Source of the DNA: Acinetobacter brisouii CIP 110357
GTDB lineage: Bacteria > Pseudomonadota > Gammaproteobacteria > Pseudomonadales > Moraxellaceae
Direction of reading: 5' to 3'
NCBI RefSeq assembly: GCF_000488275.1
Contig: NZ_KI530762.1
Coordinates: forward strand, 391,536-455,535
Length of the DNA: 64,000 nt
Shown here: positions 9,494 through 18,491 of the stretch, one piece after another
How the letters are laid out: each line of letters begins with the position of its first letter
Numbering within the stretch: the stretch's first letter is position 1
Notes under the pieces: generated by a model
The model's input: only the letters and a program-made list of their open reading frames with translations
What the model was told of the DNA's origin: nothing
The model's database searches: none
Program-made: the position numbers and the translations under genes

Positions 9494-10861
9494 ATGGGTA
9501 CAACCTCGTTAATTCAAAAATATAATGTTCCAGGACCACGCTATACCAGTTATCCAACTGTGCCGTATTGGGATGATCAGGCATTTTCACTGGAACTTTG
9601 GCAGCAGACCTTAAAACGTGCCTTTGATGAATCTAATACCAGCGAAGGCATTAGTTTGTATATTCATCTGCCATTTTGCGAAAGTTTATGTACCTTTTGT
9701 GGTTGCCATAAACGCGTTACCAAACGCCATGAGATGGAACAGCCGTATATTCAGGCGGTGCTCAAAGAATGGAATTTGTATTGTCAGTTATTACAAGATC
9801 GCCCAGTCATTAAAGAAATTCATTTGGGTGGCGGGACGCCGACTTTTTTCTCAGCCGAACATTTGCTTGAGTTGATTCAGGGGATTTTAGCCAAAGCTGA
9901 GATTGCACCACAGCACGAATTTAGTTTTGAAGGGCATCCGAACAATACCACCCGCGAACATCTGCAAACCTTATATGATCTGGGCTTTCGCCGTGTGAGT
10001 TATGGGGTTCAGGATTATAATTTAAATGTGCAAAAAGCCATTCATCGTATTCAGCCGTTTGAGCATGTCGAGCAAGTCACGCGTTGGGCGCGTGAAATTG
10101 GTTATGAATCGATTTCTCACGATCTGGTTTTTGGCTTGCCATTTCAAAGTCTGGAAGATGTACTGAACACCATTGAAAAAACCAACAGTTTAAGTCCAGA
10201 CCGCTTGGCATTTTACAGTTATGCACATGTGCCTTGGATCAAAGGCAATGGTCAGCGCGGTTTTAAAGATCAGGATGTACCTAAAGATGATGTGAAACGC
10301 ACGCTATACGAAGAGGGTAAAAAGCGTTTGTTGGCACATGGTTATCATGAAATTGGTATGGATCATTTTGCTCTGGAACACGACAGCATGTATCAGTCAT
10401 TTCAGCAGGGCAGTTTACACCGTAACTTTATGGGGTATACCTCATCGAAAACCAAAGTCATGATCGGTTTGGGATTATCTTCGATTAGTGATAGCTGGTA
10501 CAGCTTTGCTCAAAATGAAAAAACGCTCGAAGATTATTATGCGCGTTTAGAGCAAAATCAAATTCCTGTGTTTAAAGGGCATATCCTGTCGCAGGAAGAT
10601 TTAATCATTCGCCAGCATATTCTGAACTTGATGTGTACTTTTAAAACTTCGTGGGCAGACCCGAGTATGGCATTTCCTGAATTGTCAGAAGTGCTGAGTC
10701 AGCTTGAAGAAATGCAGCAAGATGGCTTGTTGACGCTTCAGCCACAAGGCATTCAGATTACTGAACAAGGTAAGCCGTTTATTCGCAATATCTGTATGGC
10801 GTTCGATTTGCATCTAAAACGAAAACAGCCGCAGACGCGAATTTTCTCGATGACGATTTAA
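9494..10861 (+). CDS. hemN: Oxygen-independent coproporphyrinogen III oxidase
   Basis: A 455-residue radical SAM enzyme that converts coproporphyrinogen III to protoporphyrinogen IX without O2. The motif HLPFCESLCTFCGCHK (CX3CX2CXC) near residue 60 ligates the 4Fe-4S cluster and is the diagnostic form of true HemN, as opposed to HemW. PGPRYTSYPTVPYW at the N-terminus and IHLGGGTPTFF near 112 are also family hallmarks. The Arg/Lys-rich C-terminus and length agree with the E. coli protein (457). It is divergent from hemF across 263 bases of AT-rich DNA in which I found no convincing ANR/FNR site. A palindromic terminator follows. Confidence 0.96.
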   Translation: MGTTSLIQKYNVPGPRYTSYPTVPYWDDQAFSLELWQQTLKRAFDESNTSEGISLYIHLPFCESLCTFCGCHKRVTKRHEMEQPYIQAVLKEWNLYCQLLQDRPVIKEIHLGGGTPTFFSAEHLLELIQGILAKAEIAPQHEFSFEGHPNNTTREHLQTLYDLGFRRVSYGVQDYNLNVQKAIHRIQPFEHVEQVTRWAREIGYESISHDLVFGLPFQSLEDVLNTIEKTNSLSPDRLAFYSYAHVPWIKGNGQRGFKDQDVPKDDVKRTLYEEGKKRLLAHGYHEIGMDHFALEHDSMYQSFQQGSLHRNFMGYTSSKTKVMIGLGLSSISDSWYSFAQNEKTLEDYYARLEQNQIPVFKGHILSQEDLIIRQHILNLMCTFKTSWADPSMAFPELSEVLSQLEEMQQDGLLTLQPQGIQITEQGKPFIRNICMAFDLHLKRKQPQTRIFSMTI

Positions 10862-10957
10862 TTCACTTTATTTTTATAAGTCCTTTGTCTTTCTCTCTAT
10901 GCAAGAAAAATAAAGAGGGTGTAGATAATGATGAAAGAAGCCTAATTTTCTAAAAAT

Positions 10958-10985
10958 AAAAAGGGCATTTTAAAATGCCCTTTTT
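10958..10985. terminator. Bidirectional terminator between hemN and ribA
   Basis: A 28-base perfect palindrome (AAAAAGGGCATTTT and its complement) lying between the convergent hemN and ribA genes, with T5 runs on both strands. Confidence 0.9.
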
Positions 10986-11020
10986 ATTTGCCTGAACTGG
11001 CTGATTTAAAATGTGGTGAC

Positions 11021-11629
11021 TTAAAAGTCATCTTCTTTATACATGTGTGACATGCGGTCATGTTTGGTTTTTAAGTATTGCTGGTTAAATGGATTTAAAC
11101 CCACAGTCAGTGGTACACGATCAACCACATCAATACCTAAATCACGCAAGGCAATCAGTTTAAGCGGGTTGTTGGTAATCAATTTAACTTGATGTACTTG
11201 TAGGTGATCGAGCATGATTTTACACATGTCATAGCGGCGTGCATCGGCAGGCAAGTTCAGCATCAGGTTTGCATCGACTGTGTCATGTCCCTGATCCTGC
11301 AAGGCGTAGGCGCGGATTTTATTGGTGAGTCCAATGCCGCGACCTTCCTGACGCAAGTATAAAATGACCCCTTGACCTGCTTCATTAATCATGTGCTGGG
11401 TCGCTTTAAGCTGCGGGCCACAATCGCATTTTAAAGATGAAAATGCATCGCCTGTGAGGCATTCAGAGTGAATGCGCACTAAAACTGGTGCAGTTGCTGG
11501 CATATCCAAACCTTTCCATAAGGCGACATGTTCTTCACCTGTTTCAGGGTCTTGAAATACACTAATATGAAATTCACCAAATGCGGTTGGAAGTTTAGAA
11601 GTAGCAACAAAAGCAATCGGCACAGTCAA
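11021..11629 (-). CDS. ribA: GTP cyclohydrolase II
   Basis: A 202-residue enzyme that opens GTP to 2,5-diamino-6-ribosylamino-4(3H)-pyrimidinone 5'-phosphate, the first committed step of riboflavin synthesis. The zinc-binding cysteines are seen in [18 protein letters not shown], and the catalytic/GTP-binding loop is [15 protein letters not shown]. The C-terminal [13 protein letters not shown] segment is also typical. There is no fused RibB domain, so this is stand-alone RibA. It is monocistronic, divergent from dxs over about 300 bases. A loosely Fur-like dyad lies about 120 bases upstream. Confidence 0.96.
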   Translation of the reverse strand: MTVPIAFVATSKLPTAFGEFHISVFQDPETGEEHVALWKGLDMPATAPVLVRIHSECLTGDAFSSLKCDCGPQLKATQHMINEAGQGVILYLRQEGRGIGLTNKIRAYALQDQGHDTVDANLMLNLPADARRYDMCKIMLDHLQVHQVKLITNNPLKLIALRDLGIDVVDRVPLTVGLNPFNQQYLKTKHDRMSHMYKEDDF

Positions 11630-11926
11630 ACTCTTTCGTCATCAATTAGTCGACCAAAGTATAGCGCAATGATCAGATATTGATAGCTTGAGCATACAAA
11701 AATTACGCCAATCAATTTATTTTTTTGTAGAAAGCAAATAATAATAGTTGAATATCGCTATCATTTTTCAGGATAATCACAGCCTTGTCTAGGACAAAAG
11801 CAATGTGTAAGACTACATCAAAAGACATGTGGCTCATTGAAAACAACGCTCGATAAGGTAGAATTATCGATTTAACGCAATATACCTAGCTTAGGATTTG
11901 CCAGGCTCTAGAAGGCTTTGCCACAT
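11630..11926. other. Intergenic region between ribA and dxs
   Basis: AT-rich, about 297 bases, presumably holding the divergent ribA and dxs promoters. The only structure I see is TGAATATCGCTATCA at 11749-11763, which on the minus strand matches 10 of 14 positions of a 7-1-7 Fur site. No small ORF or structured RNA stands out. Confidence 0.4.
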
Positions 11927-13840
11927 ATGTTGTATACAGAAATACCAACTCAACGTCCTGTTACGCCGTTGTTGAATGCGATTGATCATCCGCAGCAATT
12001 ACGTCAGCTAGATCAAAGCCAGCTCGAACAAGTGGCGGATGAGTTACGTCAATATATCTTGTATGCGGCAGGACAAAGTGGTGGGCATTTTGGTGCAAAC
12101 CTAGGTGTGATTGAACTGACTGTTGCACTACATTATTGCTTCAATACTCCGCAAGACCGTTTGATTTGGGATGTAGGGCATCAGGCATATCCACATAAAG
12201 TGTTGACGGGGCGACGTGAACAACTGCCGACCATTCGTAGTAAAAACGGTCTAGCAGCATTTCCTGCACGTGATGAGTCTGAATTTGATACTTTCGGTGT
12301 GGGACATTCGTCGACTGCGATTTCTGCGGGACTGGGTATGTCGCTGGCATGCCGCTATCAAAACAAACCGCGTGATGTGGTGTGTATTGTTGGTGATGGT
12401 GCCATGACTGCTGGTATGGCATTTGAAGCCATGAATGATGCAGTAGCGCACCAAGCTGACTTAATCGTGATTTTAAACGACAATGATATGTCGATCTCAT
12501 GCAGTACAGGCGGGTTTGCCAAGCATTTGGCTGCCATTTGGGAGCAGGGACAATTCGTCAATATTAATGCCGATGGCGATGCCGTAATCGAGCCGCATCC
12601 TGAGTGGGCATATACCTCACGCTTGCATCAGTCTGCAACTCAAGAAGCAGATAACTTGTTTAAAGCCATTGGGTTTGAATACTTTGGGCCATTTGACGGT
12701 CATGATGTTCAGCAACTGGTTCAAGTCCTGAATGCGCTGAAACAGCGTAAGGGACCACGTTTGGTGCATGTCTATACCAAAAAGGGCAAAGGTTTTGCAC
12801 CCGCAGAAGCTGACCCGATTGGTTATCACGCCATTGCAAAACAAGTGGTTTTGGTTGCTCCAGCCAAGAAAAAGTCAGCTCCAAAATATTCCGATGTTTT
12901 TGGGCAGTGGTTGTGTGATGAAGCTGCACAAGATTCGCGTTTGCTTGCCATTACTCCAGCCATGTGTGAAGGCTCGGGCATGGTGAAGTTTGCTAAACAA
13001 TATCCTGAACGTTTCTTTGATGTTGCGATTGCTGAGCAACATGCTGTGACACTTGCAGCAGGCATGGCATGTGAAGGTTTAAAACCTGTAGTCGCGATTT
13101 ATTCGACCTTCTTGCAACGTGGCTATGACCAGCTTGTTCATGATGTTGCCTTGCAAAATCTGGATGTGACCTTTGGGATCGATCGTGCTGGTTTGGTGGG
13201 GGAAGATGGACCAACGCATGCAGGTGCATACGATTATGCTTATATGCGGACCATTCCGAATTTGGTGATTATGGCACCAAAAGACGAAAATGAATGCCGC
13301 CAAATGCTACATACTGCCTATGCTTACGAAGGGCCTGCGGCAGTACGTTATCCACGTGGCGTAGGCGCAGGTGTAGAGATTGAGCAGAAATTGACGGCTT
13401 TACCAATTGGTCAGGCGGAAATTGTACTTGAACTCAACAGCCAGTATGACGATAAAATCAGTATTCTGGCATTTGGTAGCCGAGTCATGCCTTGCCTGAA
13501 AGTTGCAGAAAGCCTTGCGAAGCAGCTTGATGTTGCCGTTACCGTTGTAAATATGCGTTTTGTCAAACCGCTGGATGAAAACATCATTCAGCAACTTGCA
13601 GCAACCACAGCACTGTTCGTTACCGTTGAAGAACATGCAGTCATGGCAGGTGCAGGCAGTGCCGTCAATGAATATTTGGCACAAGCCCAGATTGTAAAAC
13701 CTGTGCTGAATTTAGGTTTGCCAGACAGCTTCCTGCATCAGGCAGAGCATGCACAAATGTTGCACGATTGTGGACTCGATGCAGAAGGTATTGAGCAGTC
13801 GATTGTACAAGCATGGAAAAAAGCCTTACAACTTGTATAG
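11927..13840 (+). CDS. dxs: 1-deoxy-D-xylulose-5-phosphate synthase
   Basis: A 637-residue thiamine-diphosphate enzyme that condenses pyruvate and glyceraldehyde-3-phosphate in the first step of the MEP isoprenoid pathway. Signatures are [36 protein letters not shown], the ThDP/Mg motif [15 protein letters not shown] (GDG...N near 150-180), and the transketolase-like pyrimidine domain [16 protein letters not shown] took the ATG at 11927 ([11 protein letters not shown]) as the start; a TTG three codons earlier is in frame but sits only two bases from the AGAAGG ribosome-binding site. DXP also feeds thiamine and pyridoxal synthesis. A terminator precedes suhB, so the two are probably separate units. 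Confidence 0.97.
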   Translation: MLYTEIPTQRPVTPLLNAIDHPQQLRQLDQSQLEQVADELRQYILYAAGQSGGHFGANLGVIELTVALHYCFNTPQDRLIWDVGHQAYPHKVLTGRREQLPTIRSKNGLAAFPARDESEFDTFGVGHSSTAISAGLGMSLACRYQNKPRDVVCIVGDGAMTAGMAFEAMNDAVAHQADLIVILNDNDMSISCSTGGFAKHLAAIWEQGQFVNINADGDAVIEPHPEWAYTSRLHQSATQEADNLFKAIGFEYFGPFDGHDVQQLVQVLNALKQRKGPRLVHVYTKKGKGFAPAEADPIGYHAIAKQVVLVAPAKKKSAPKYSDVFGQWLCDEAAQDSRLLAITPAMCEGSGMVKFAKQYPERFFDVAIAEQHAVTLAAGMACEGLKPVVAIYSTFLQRGYDQLVHDVALQNLDVTFGIDRAGLVGEDGPTHAGAYDYAYMRTIPNLVIMAPKDENECRQMLHTAYAYEGPAAVRYPRGVGAGVEIEQKLTALPIGQAEIVLELNSQYDDKISILAFGSRVMPCLKVAESLAKQLDVAVTVVNMRFVKPLDENIIQQLAATTALFVTVEEHAVMAGAGSAVNEYLAQAQIVKPVLNLGLPDSFLHQAEHAQMLHDCGLDAEGIEQSIVQAWKKALQLV

Positions 13841-13876
13841 TTTTTTCTGGTTACACATTTCGAAATATTTTTTAGC

Positions 13877-13913
13877 AAAAAGCGCAGATATTTGTTAAAA
13901 TGCCTGCGCTTTT
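13877..13913 (+). terminator. dxs terminator
   Basis: Stem AAAAGCGCAG/CTGCGCTTTT with a long AT-rich loop, followed by a short T-run, 37 bases after the dxs stop. The loop contains TTGTTAAAATG, which may contribute promoter elements for suhB. Confidence 0.65.
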
Positions 13914-13961
13914 ATGCATTATTCTTTGTCAAAATCTTCTTGTATTTTTAGTGGGTGTTCA

Positions 13962-14792
13962 ATGGAACCTATGGTGGTGATGGCTGCGCGTGCGGCTCAA
14001 ACAGTTGGTCAAGAGCTTTTAAAAGCGCATCAAAATCGTCATAAACTCGATTTACAAGTTGAAGAAAAAGGCATCGACGGTCCTGTGACACGTGTTGACC
14101 GTTACTTGGAACAACTGACTATCGATACCCTTCGTAAAAGCTATAAAAACCACAGCTTCTTAGGCGAAGAGTTTGGTATGCAAGAAGGCAAAGGCCATGA
14201 TGCAGACTGGTGTTGGGTCATCGATCCTTTAGATGGCACATTAAACTTCGTCAATGGCGTTCCACATTTCTGTATTTCTATCGCAGTACAACACAAAGGC
14301 ATTACTCAACACGGTGTGATCTATGATCCTGTGCGTGATGAGTTATTCTCTGCAAGCCGTGGTCGCGGTGCGATGATGAACCAACGCCGTATTCGTGTAA
14401 ATGTTCGTGATAGCTTAGAAAGCACGTTCATCTCTGTAGGTCACGCTTACCGTGCCAAACGTAATGGTCAAATCATTTCTTATGCAAAACAACATTTTGA
14501 TGCATTGCTTGCAGTGACTGAAGCAGGTGCACAATTCCGCCGTACAGGTTCAGCTGCGTTGGATTTGGCTTATGTTGCAGCAGGTCGTTTCGATGGTTTC
14601 TTTGAACTTGGTTTGAAACCATGGGACATCGCAGCAGGTGAGTTAATTGTGAAAGAAGCGGGCGGTACAGTTGTAGACGCACGTGGTGGTACAGACTCTA
14701 TGGATAATGGTCAAGTGTTGGCATGTTCAATGAAAATGCTAAAACCATTAATGCAAGCTGTCGTTCCTGCCTGGGCAGATGCTGCTAAGTAA
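13962..14792 (+). CDS. suhB: Inositol monophosphatase family protein (SuhB)
   Basis: A 276-residue Mg-dependent phosphatase. The metal-binding motifs are LGEEFG (residues about 65-70), WVIDPLDGTLNFVNG (about 87-101; DPLDGT is the family signature) and WDIAAGELIVKEAGG (about 222-236). In enterobacteria SuhB also binds RNA polymerase antitermination complexes at rRNA operons, so a role beyond inositol phosphate is likely; this is family knowledge. I chose the start MEPMVVMAARA at 13962 because the upstream 16 residues are unlike the family. The ribosome-binding site is weak. It is monocistronic, with a clear terminator. Confidence 0.95.
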   Translation: MEPMVVMAARAAQTVGQELLKAHQNRHKLDLQVEEKGIDGPVTRVDRYLEQLTIDTLRKSYKNHSFLGEEFGMQEGKGHDADWCWVIDPLDGTLNFVNGVPHFCISIAVQHKGITQHGVIYDPVRDELFSASRGRGAMMNQRRIRVNVRDSLESTFISVGHAYRAKRNGQIISYAKQHFDALLAVTEAGAQFRRTGSAALDLAYVAAGRFDGFFELGLKPWDIAAGELIVKEAGGTVVDARGGTDSMDNGQVLACSMKMLKPLMQAVVPAWADAAK

Positions 14793-14818
14793 GATTGCAT
14801 ATCCAACTATGGATATTT

Positions 14819-14847
14819 AAAAAGTGACTCGTAAGAGTCACTTTTTT
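14819..14847 (+). terminator. suhB terminator
   Basis: Ten-bp stem AAAGTGACTC/GAGTCACTTT with loop GTAA, then a T6 run. A second, weaker hairpin (ATATCC/GGATAT) lies just upstream at 14800-14817. Confidence 0.9.
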
Positions 14848-15114
14848 ATGCCAGTAAAAAAATCATGATCTGAGAAATAAAAAATGCTCCCACTGATAAA
14901 TGATCTAGATAGATTAAGTTGGCATAGATGACGATCATTTTATCTGTAATGCTTGCTTTGAGTGAGAGAGGGTGTTTGTAATAGAAACCACGATATAACA
15001 GGTAATAATGCGCATCCAATACATCAGAAACTCTCTTTTTTTTGAAATTTAATTTTAAAAATTTTAATAAAATTCAAATACTTTAATTTAATGACATAAA
15101 AGCCAATCAAAAAA
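14848..15114. other. AT-rich intergenic stretch upstream of the DEAD-box promoter
   Basis: About 270 bases with long A/T runs between the suhB terminator and the helicase promoter. I see no ORF, tRNA or repeat in it. The A/T tracts around 15030-15100 could act as an UP element or bent DNA for the promoter at 15115. Confidence 0.4.
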
Positions 15115-15143
15115 GGTGACTTTCTAAAATTTTCTGCTATAAT
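15115..15143 (+). promoter_or_regulatory. Probable sigma70 promoter of the DEAD-box helicase gene
   Basis: A perfect TATAAT at 15138-15143 is preceded by TGC (extended -10), with a -35-like GGTGAC at 15115-15120 and a 17-base spacer. Transcription would start near 15150, leaving about 270 bases of leader before the ATG. Confidence 0.7.
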
Positions 15144-15149
15144 TCTCAG

Positions 15150-15422
15150 ACGCACTTAATTTTCGTTCATTACCTGAACATTATCTTCTAATCATTGTAT
15201 GCGCGTCTTGTCCATAGAGAGGACATATCCTTCGCGCCCCAATCGCTTAAGCGATTCCTTCAGGTTTGCGGCAGTAATCATGTGTGCGTTATATCCACAT
15301 CGTCGTTATTCGGATCGCTGCTGAATTCTTATATTTTCAGCTCTAATTGCTGTACCGCTTTTTGCCGATGTCCATATTGTAATTTATTAAATGGAGCACC
15401 CACTTCAGGGTGAATACTCTCT
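15150..15422 (+). promoter_or_regulatory. Long structured 5' leader of the DEAD-box helicase mRNA
   Basis: The leader contains several strong secondary structures. A two-part stem is formed by GCGCG (15201-15205) with CGCGC (15233-15237), enclosing TGTCC (15209-15213) paired with GGACA (15221-15225). It is followed by the perfect palindrome AATCGCTTAAGCGATT (15241-15256). A final hairpin, CACCC (15397-15401), loop ACTTCA, GGGTG (15408-15412), includes the AGGG Shine-Dalgarno element 12 bases before the start codon. Long structured leaders are typical of cold-shock helicase mRNAs. I cannot match it to a known riboswitch or Rfam class from memory. Confidence 0.55.
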
Positions 15423-17315
15423 ATGAGCAAAACTTTTGCTGATTTTTCCCTTGATGAGTCATTAACACAGGCTCTTGAAGGTTTAGGTTTTACTACGCCA
15501 ACTCCTGTACAAGAACAAGCTATTCCTGCTGCACTTGAAGGTAAAGACCTTCTAGTATCAAGCCAAACGGGTTCTGGTAAAACTGCTGCATTCTTGCTTC
15601 CAACTTTGAATGCGCTTGCAAATCAAGAAACTTTCGTACCGTTTAAAGAACGTATGAAAGCAATTACTCAACCGTCAATTCTAGTGATTTCTCCGACTCG
15701 TGAGTTAGCACAACAAGTATGTCAAGATGCGATTGCATTTGTTCGCCATATGAAGGGCGTTCGTGTTGCTGCAATCATGGGTGGTATGCCTTTTGGTAAG
15801 CAAATCCAACAGCTTAAAGGCGCGCAAGTGGTTGTTGCGACTCCAGGTCGTTTACTTGACCTTGTTAACCGTCGTCAAATCAAACTTGATAAAGTTGATT
15901 CGTTAATTGTCGATGAAGCTGACCGTATGCTTGATCTAGGTTTCTCTGAAGATCTAGAAGCAATTGGTGAATTAGCGGCTAACCGTAAACAAACGTTGAT
16001 GTTCTCTGCAACTTTTGCACCGCGTATTATTACGCTTGCTGAACGCATGATGAATGATCCGATGCGTATTGCGATCGAAACAGGTCACTCTACAAATACA
16101 GACATCACTCAAACATTGCATTGGACTGATGGCTTTGAACACAAGAAAAAATTATTAACTCACTGGTTATCTGATGAGTCAGTAGATCAAGCAGTTGTGT
16201 TTGCTTCAACTCAAGAAGATACAGATATGTTGGCTGAAGAGCTTGCTGAAGCAGGTTTATCAGTTGTTGCACTTCATGGTGCAATGCCACAAACAGTTCG
16301 TAACCGTCGTTTACGTAGTATTCGTGAAGGTCGTGCAAAAATCCTTGTTGCTACTGACGTAGCAGCACGTGGTCTTGACGTACCAACAATTTCACACGTA
16401 ATTAACTTCGGTCTTCCGATGAAAAATGAAGACTATGTACACCGTATTGGTCGTACAGGTCGTGCGGGACGTACAGGTAATGCAATTACTTTAGCGACTT
16501 ACCGTGAGCGTGGTAAAATTCGCGCTTTAGAAGATTTCTTAGATGCACGTTTAAGTGTATCTGAAATCGAAGGTCTTGAGCCATCTCCACCTCCTGCACG
16601 TAGTGGTCGTGATGGCGGTGGTCGTGGTCGTGATGGCGGCGGTCGTGGTCGTGGCGGTCGTGATGGCGGTCGTGGTGGTTTCGGTGGTGGTCGTCGTTTT
16701 GAAGGCGAAAGCAACTTTAAACGTCGTGAAGGTGGTGATGATCGCCCACGTCGTAGTTTTGATGACAAACCTCGTGGTGAACGCCCAGCGTTTGGTGGTG
16801 AAGATCGCCCACGTCGTGATTTCGGTGATCGTCCAGCTCCACGTCGTGAAGGTGGTTTTGGTGACCGTCCACAACGTTCGTTTGATGACCGTCCAAAACG
16901 TGATTTCGGTGATCGTCCAGCTCCACGTCGTGAAGGCGGTTTTGGCGACCGTCCACAACGTTCGTTTGATGATCGCCCAAAACGTGATTTCGGTGATCGT
17001 CCAGCTCCACGTCGTGAAGGCGGTTTCGGTGATCGTCCACAACGTAGCTTTGGTGACAAACCGCGTTCTAACGATGACAACCGTGGTAACCGTGTAGATT
17101 ACAAGCCAGCTCGTGATGGAGCTGATCGTCCGCGTCGTGATTTCGGTGATCGTCCAGCTCCACGTCGTGAAGGTGGTTTCGGTGATCGTCCACAACGTTC
17201 TTTCGATGATCGTCCAAAGCGTACTTTTGGTGGTGAAGAACGTCCACGCCGCGAGTTCAACTCAGATCGACCACGTCGTGAAGATGGTGAGCGTCGCCGT
17301 AAATTTAACGACTAA
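15423..17315 (+). CDS. DEAD-box ATP-dependent RNA helicase with repetitive RGG-like tail (RhlE/CsdA type)
   Basis: A 630-residue protein. All helicase motifs are visible: Q motif (FTTPTPVQEQAIP), Walker A SQTGSGKT (47-54), PTRELAQQ, TPGR, VDEADRMLD (DEAD at 164-167), SAT, ATDVAARGLD and HRIGRTGRAG. The core ends near residue 380. The remaining 250 residues are a low-complexity Arg/Gly/Asp/Pro tail beginning with GRDGGGRGRDGGGRGRGG and continuing as 28-residue repeats. Such tails bind RNA and can drive condensate formation. It probably acts in ribosome assembly, mRNA decay or cold adaptation; RhlE is the closest core, but I would not assign a symbol. It is monocistronic with its own promoter, long leader and terminator. 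Confidence 0.95.
   Translation: MSKTFADFSLDESLTQALEGLGFTTPTPVQEQAIPAALEGKDLLVSSQTGSGKTAAFLLPTLNALANQETFVPFKERMKAITQPSILVISPTRELAQQVCQDAIAFVRHMKGVRVAAIMGGMPFGKQIQQLKGAQVVVATPGRLLDLVNRRQIKLDKVDSLIVDEADRMLDLGFSEDLEAIGELAANRKQTLMFSATFAPRIITLAERMMNDPMRIAIETGHSTNTDITQTLHWTDGFEHKKKLLTHWLSDESVDQAVVFASTQEDTDMLAEELAEAGLSVVALHGAMPQTVRNRRLRSIREGRAKILVATDVAARGLDVPTISHVINFGLPMKNEDYVHRIGRTGRAGRTGNAITLATYRERGKIRALEDFLDARLSVSEIEGLEPSPPPARSGRDGGGRGRDGGGRGRGGRDGGRGGFGGGRRFEGESNFKRREGGDDRPRRSFDDKPRGERPAFGGEDRPRRDFGDRPAPRREGGFGDRPQRSFDDRPKRDFGDRPAPRREGGFGDRPQRSFDDRPKRDFGDRPAPRREGGFGDRPQRSFGDKPRSNDDNRGNRVDYKPARDGADRPRRDFGDRPAPRREGGFGDRPQRSFDDRPKRTFGGEERPRREFNSDRPRREDGERRRKFND
16818..17222 (+). repeat. 84-bp in-frame tandem repeats in the helicase tail
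   Basis: Units starting at 16818, 16902 and 16986 are contiguous, and a fourth starts at 17139. Each encodes 28 residues: DFGDRPAPRREGG then FGDRPQRSFDDRPKR. The third unit diverges after RSFGDKP and is separated from the fourth by a unique spacer. Near identity at the DNA level implies recent duplication or homogenisation, so copy number is likely to vary between strains. Confidence 0.92.
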
Positions 17316-17335
17316 TATTCGTTAGAATTTATTGT

Positions 17336-17367
17336 AAAAAGCCAGTTTTCTAACTGGCTTTTTTTTA
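17336..17367 (+). terminator. DEAD-box helicase gene terminator
   Basis: Stem AAGCCAGTT/AACTGGCTT with a short loop, followed by a T8 run, about 20 bases after the stop codon. Confidence 0.9.
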
Positions 17368-17672
17368 CTAAAAGTTATTTTTTATAAATGTAAAAACATC
17401 TTAAGTAAAAGATTTTAATTTTCTAATTTAATTTTAAATAGTGCTATTTATCAAAAACTTGATTGTTTTTTAAGTTATTTAAATCTATATGTTTCTTATA
17501 TAAAGTCACGAACTTTGTACAAGTTTTATATTGTCTGCTGATAAAATCTTCAACTTTTTCCGTTGCGAAAATGGTAAGCTACGTCACGTAAAATCTATAG
17601 GTAAATTTTAAAAATCTTCTATCCTATGAAGAGTTCACTTGCTGTGAAAATCAAGCAGGAATTTGGTCCATT
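17368..17672. other. AT-rich region upstream of mlaF
   Basis: About 300 bases, presumably holding the mla operon promoter. TGATAAAAT at 17539-17547 looks like an extended -10 but no well-spaced -35 accompanies it. No ORF or repeat seen. Confidence 0.4.
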
Positions 17673-18491
17673 ATGAAAAATACAGTAGCTGTGCCAGAGG
17701 ATTCATTGATTGATATCAAGAATCTGAGCTTTAAGCGAGGCGAGCGCGTCATTTATGACAATGTCAATCTTTGTATTCGCCGTGGGCAAATTACTGCCAT
17801 TATGGGACCTTCAGGTACAGGTAAGACAACTTTATTACGTCTGATTGGTGGGCAGTTGACTCCCGATCAAGGTTGTGTCCTGCTCGATGGCAAAGATTTG
17901 TCAGAAATGTCGCGTCATGAGTTGTTTGCTGCACGTGCACGTATGGGAATGCTATTTCAAAGTGGCGCATTATTTACCGACATGACTGTGTATGAAAATG
18001 TTGCTTTTCCACTTCGTGCACATACTCAACTACCCGAAAATCTGATTGCTGAGCTGGTAGCGCTGAAATTGGAGTCGGTTGGTTTACGTGGTGCGGAACA
18101 ATTGATGCCTTCTGAGCTATCTGGCGGGATGAACCGCCGTGTAGCATTGGCTCGCGCCATTGCACTTGACCCTGAACTCATCATGTACGATGAGCCTTTC
18201 GCTGGGCAAGACCCAATTGTAAAGGGTGTTCTGACCCGCCTGATTCGTTCATTGCGTGAAGCATTGGATTTGACAACGATTATTGTCTCGCATGATGTCG
18301 ATGAAACCATGTCGATTGCAGATTATATCTATATTGTTGCCGAAGGCATCATTCAGGGGGAGGGTACGCCACAAGAGCTACGCCAACATCCTTCTGCATT
18401 TGTACAACAATTTCTAAATGGACAGGCTGAAGGCCCTGTCGATTTCCAGTTTAGCCATCAGGCATATTTAAGCCAAGAGGTAAGTTCATGA
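17673..18491 (+). CDS. mlaF: ABC transporter ATPase of the Mla phospholipid pathway
   Basis: A 272-residue cytoplasmic ATPase. Walker A is GPSGTGKTT near residue 50, the signature is [14 protein letters not shown] near 150, and Walker B is [13 protein letters not shown] near 172, followed by the switch histidine in [10 protein letters not shown]. The LSGGMxxR form of the signature is typical of MlaF. With MlaE, D and B it forms the inner-membrane complex that moves glycerophospholipids and so keeps the outer leaflet of the outer membrane free of them. It is the first gene of the operon and overlaps mlaE by four bases (ATGA). Confidence 0.96.
   Translation: MKNTVAVPEDSLIDIKNLSFKRGERVIYDNVNLCIRRGQITAIMGPSGTGKTTLLRLIGGQLTPDQGCVLLDGKDLSEMSRHELFAARARMGMLFQSGALFTDMTVYENVAFPLRAHTQLPENLIAELVALKLESVGLRGAEQLMPSELSGGMNRRVALARAIALDPELIMYDEPFAGQDPIVKGVLTRLIRSLREALDLTTIIVSHDVDETMSIADYIYIVAEGIIQGEGTPQELRQHPSAFVQQFLNGQAEGPVDFQFSHQAYLSQEVSS

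Noticed and set aside
15195..15413. 72-codon ORF in the helicase leader
   Set aside because: It starts with TTG, overlaps the structured leader, has no ribosome-binding site and encodes a cysteine-rich sequence without pattern. Most likely a chance frame.
16499..17195. Two long antisense ORFs (193 and 214 codons) and a 180-codon alternative-frame ORF over the helicase tail
   Set aside because: They arise because the in-frame CGT/GGT/GAT-rich repeats contain no stop codons in several frames. Their products are monotonous (RSPKPPSRR, ITEITT, VVVMAVVVVV) and have no start context.
16818..17222. Regularly spaced repeats that could suggest a CRISPR array
   Set aside because: The repeats are in-frame coding units of 84 bp without unique spacers of constant length, inside a clear DEAD-box gene.
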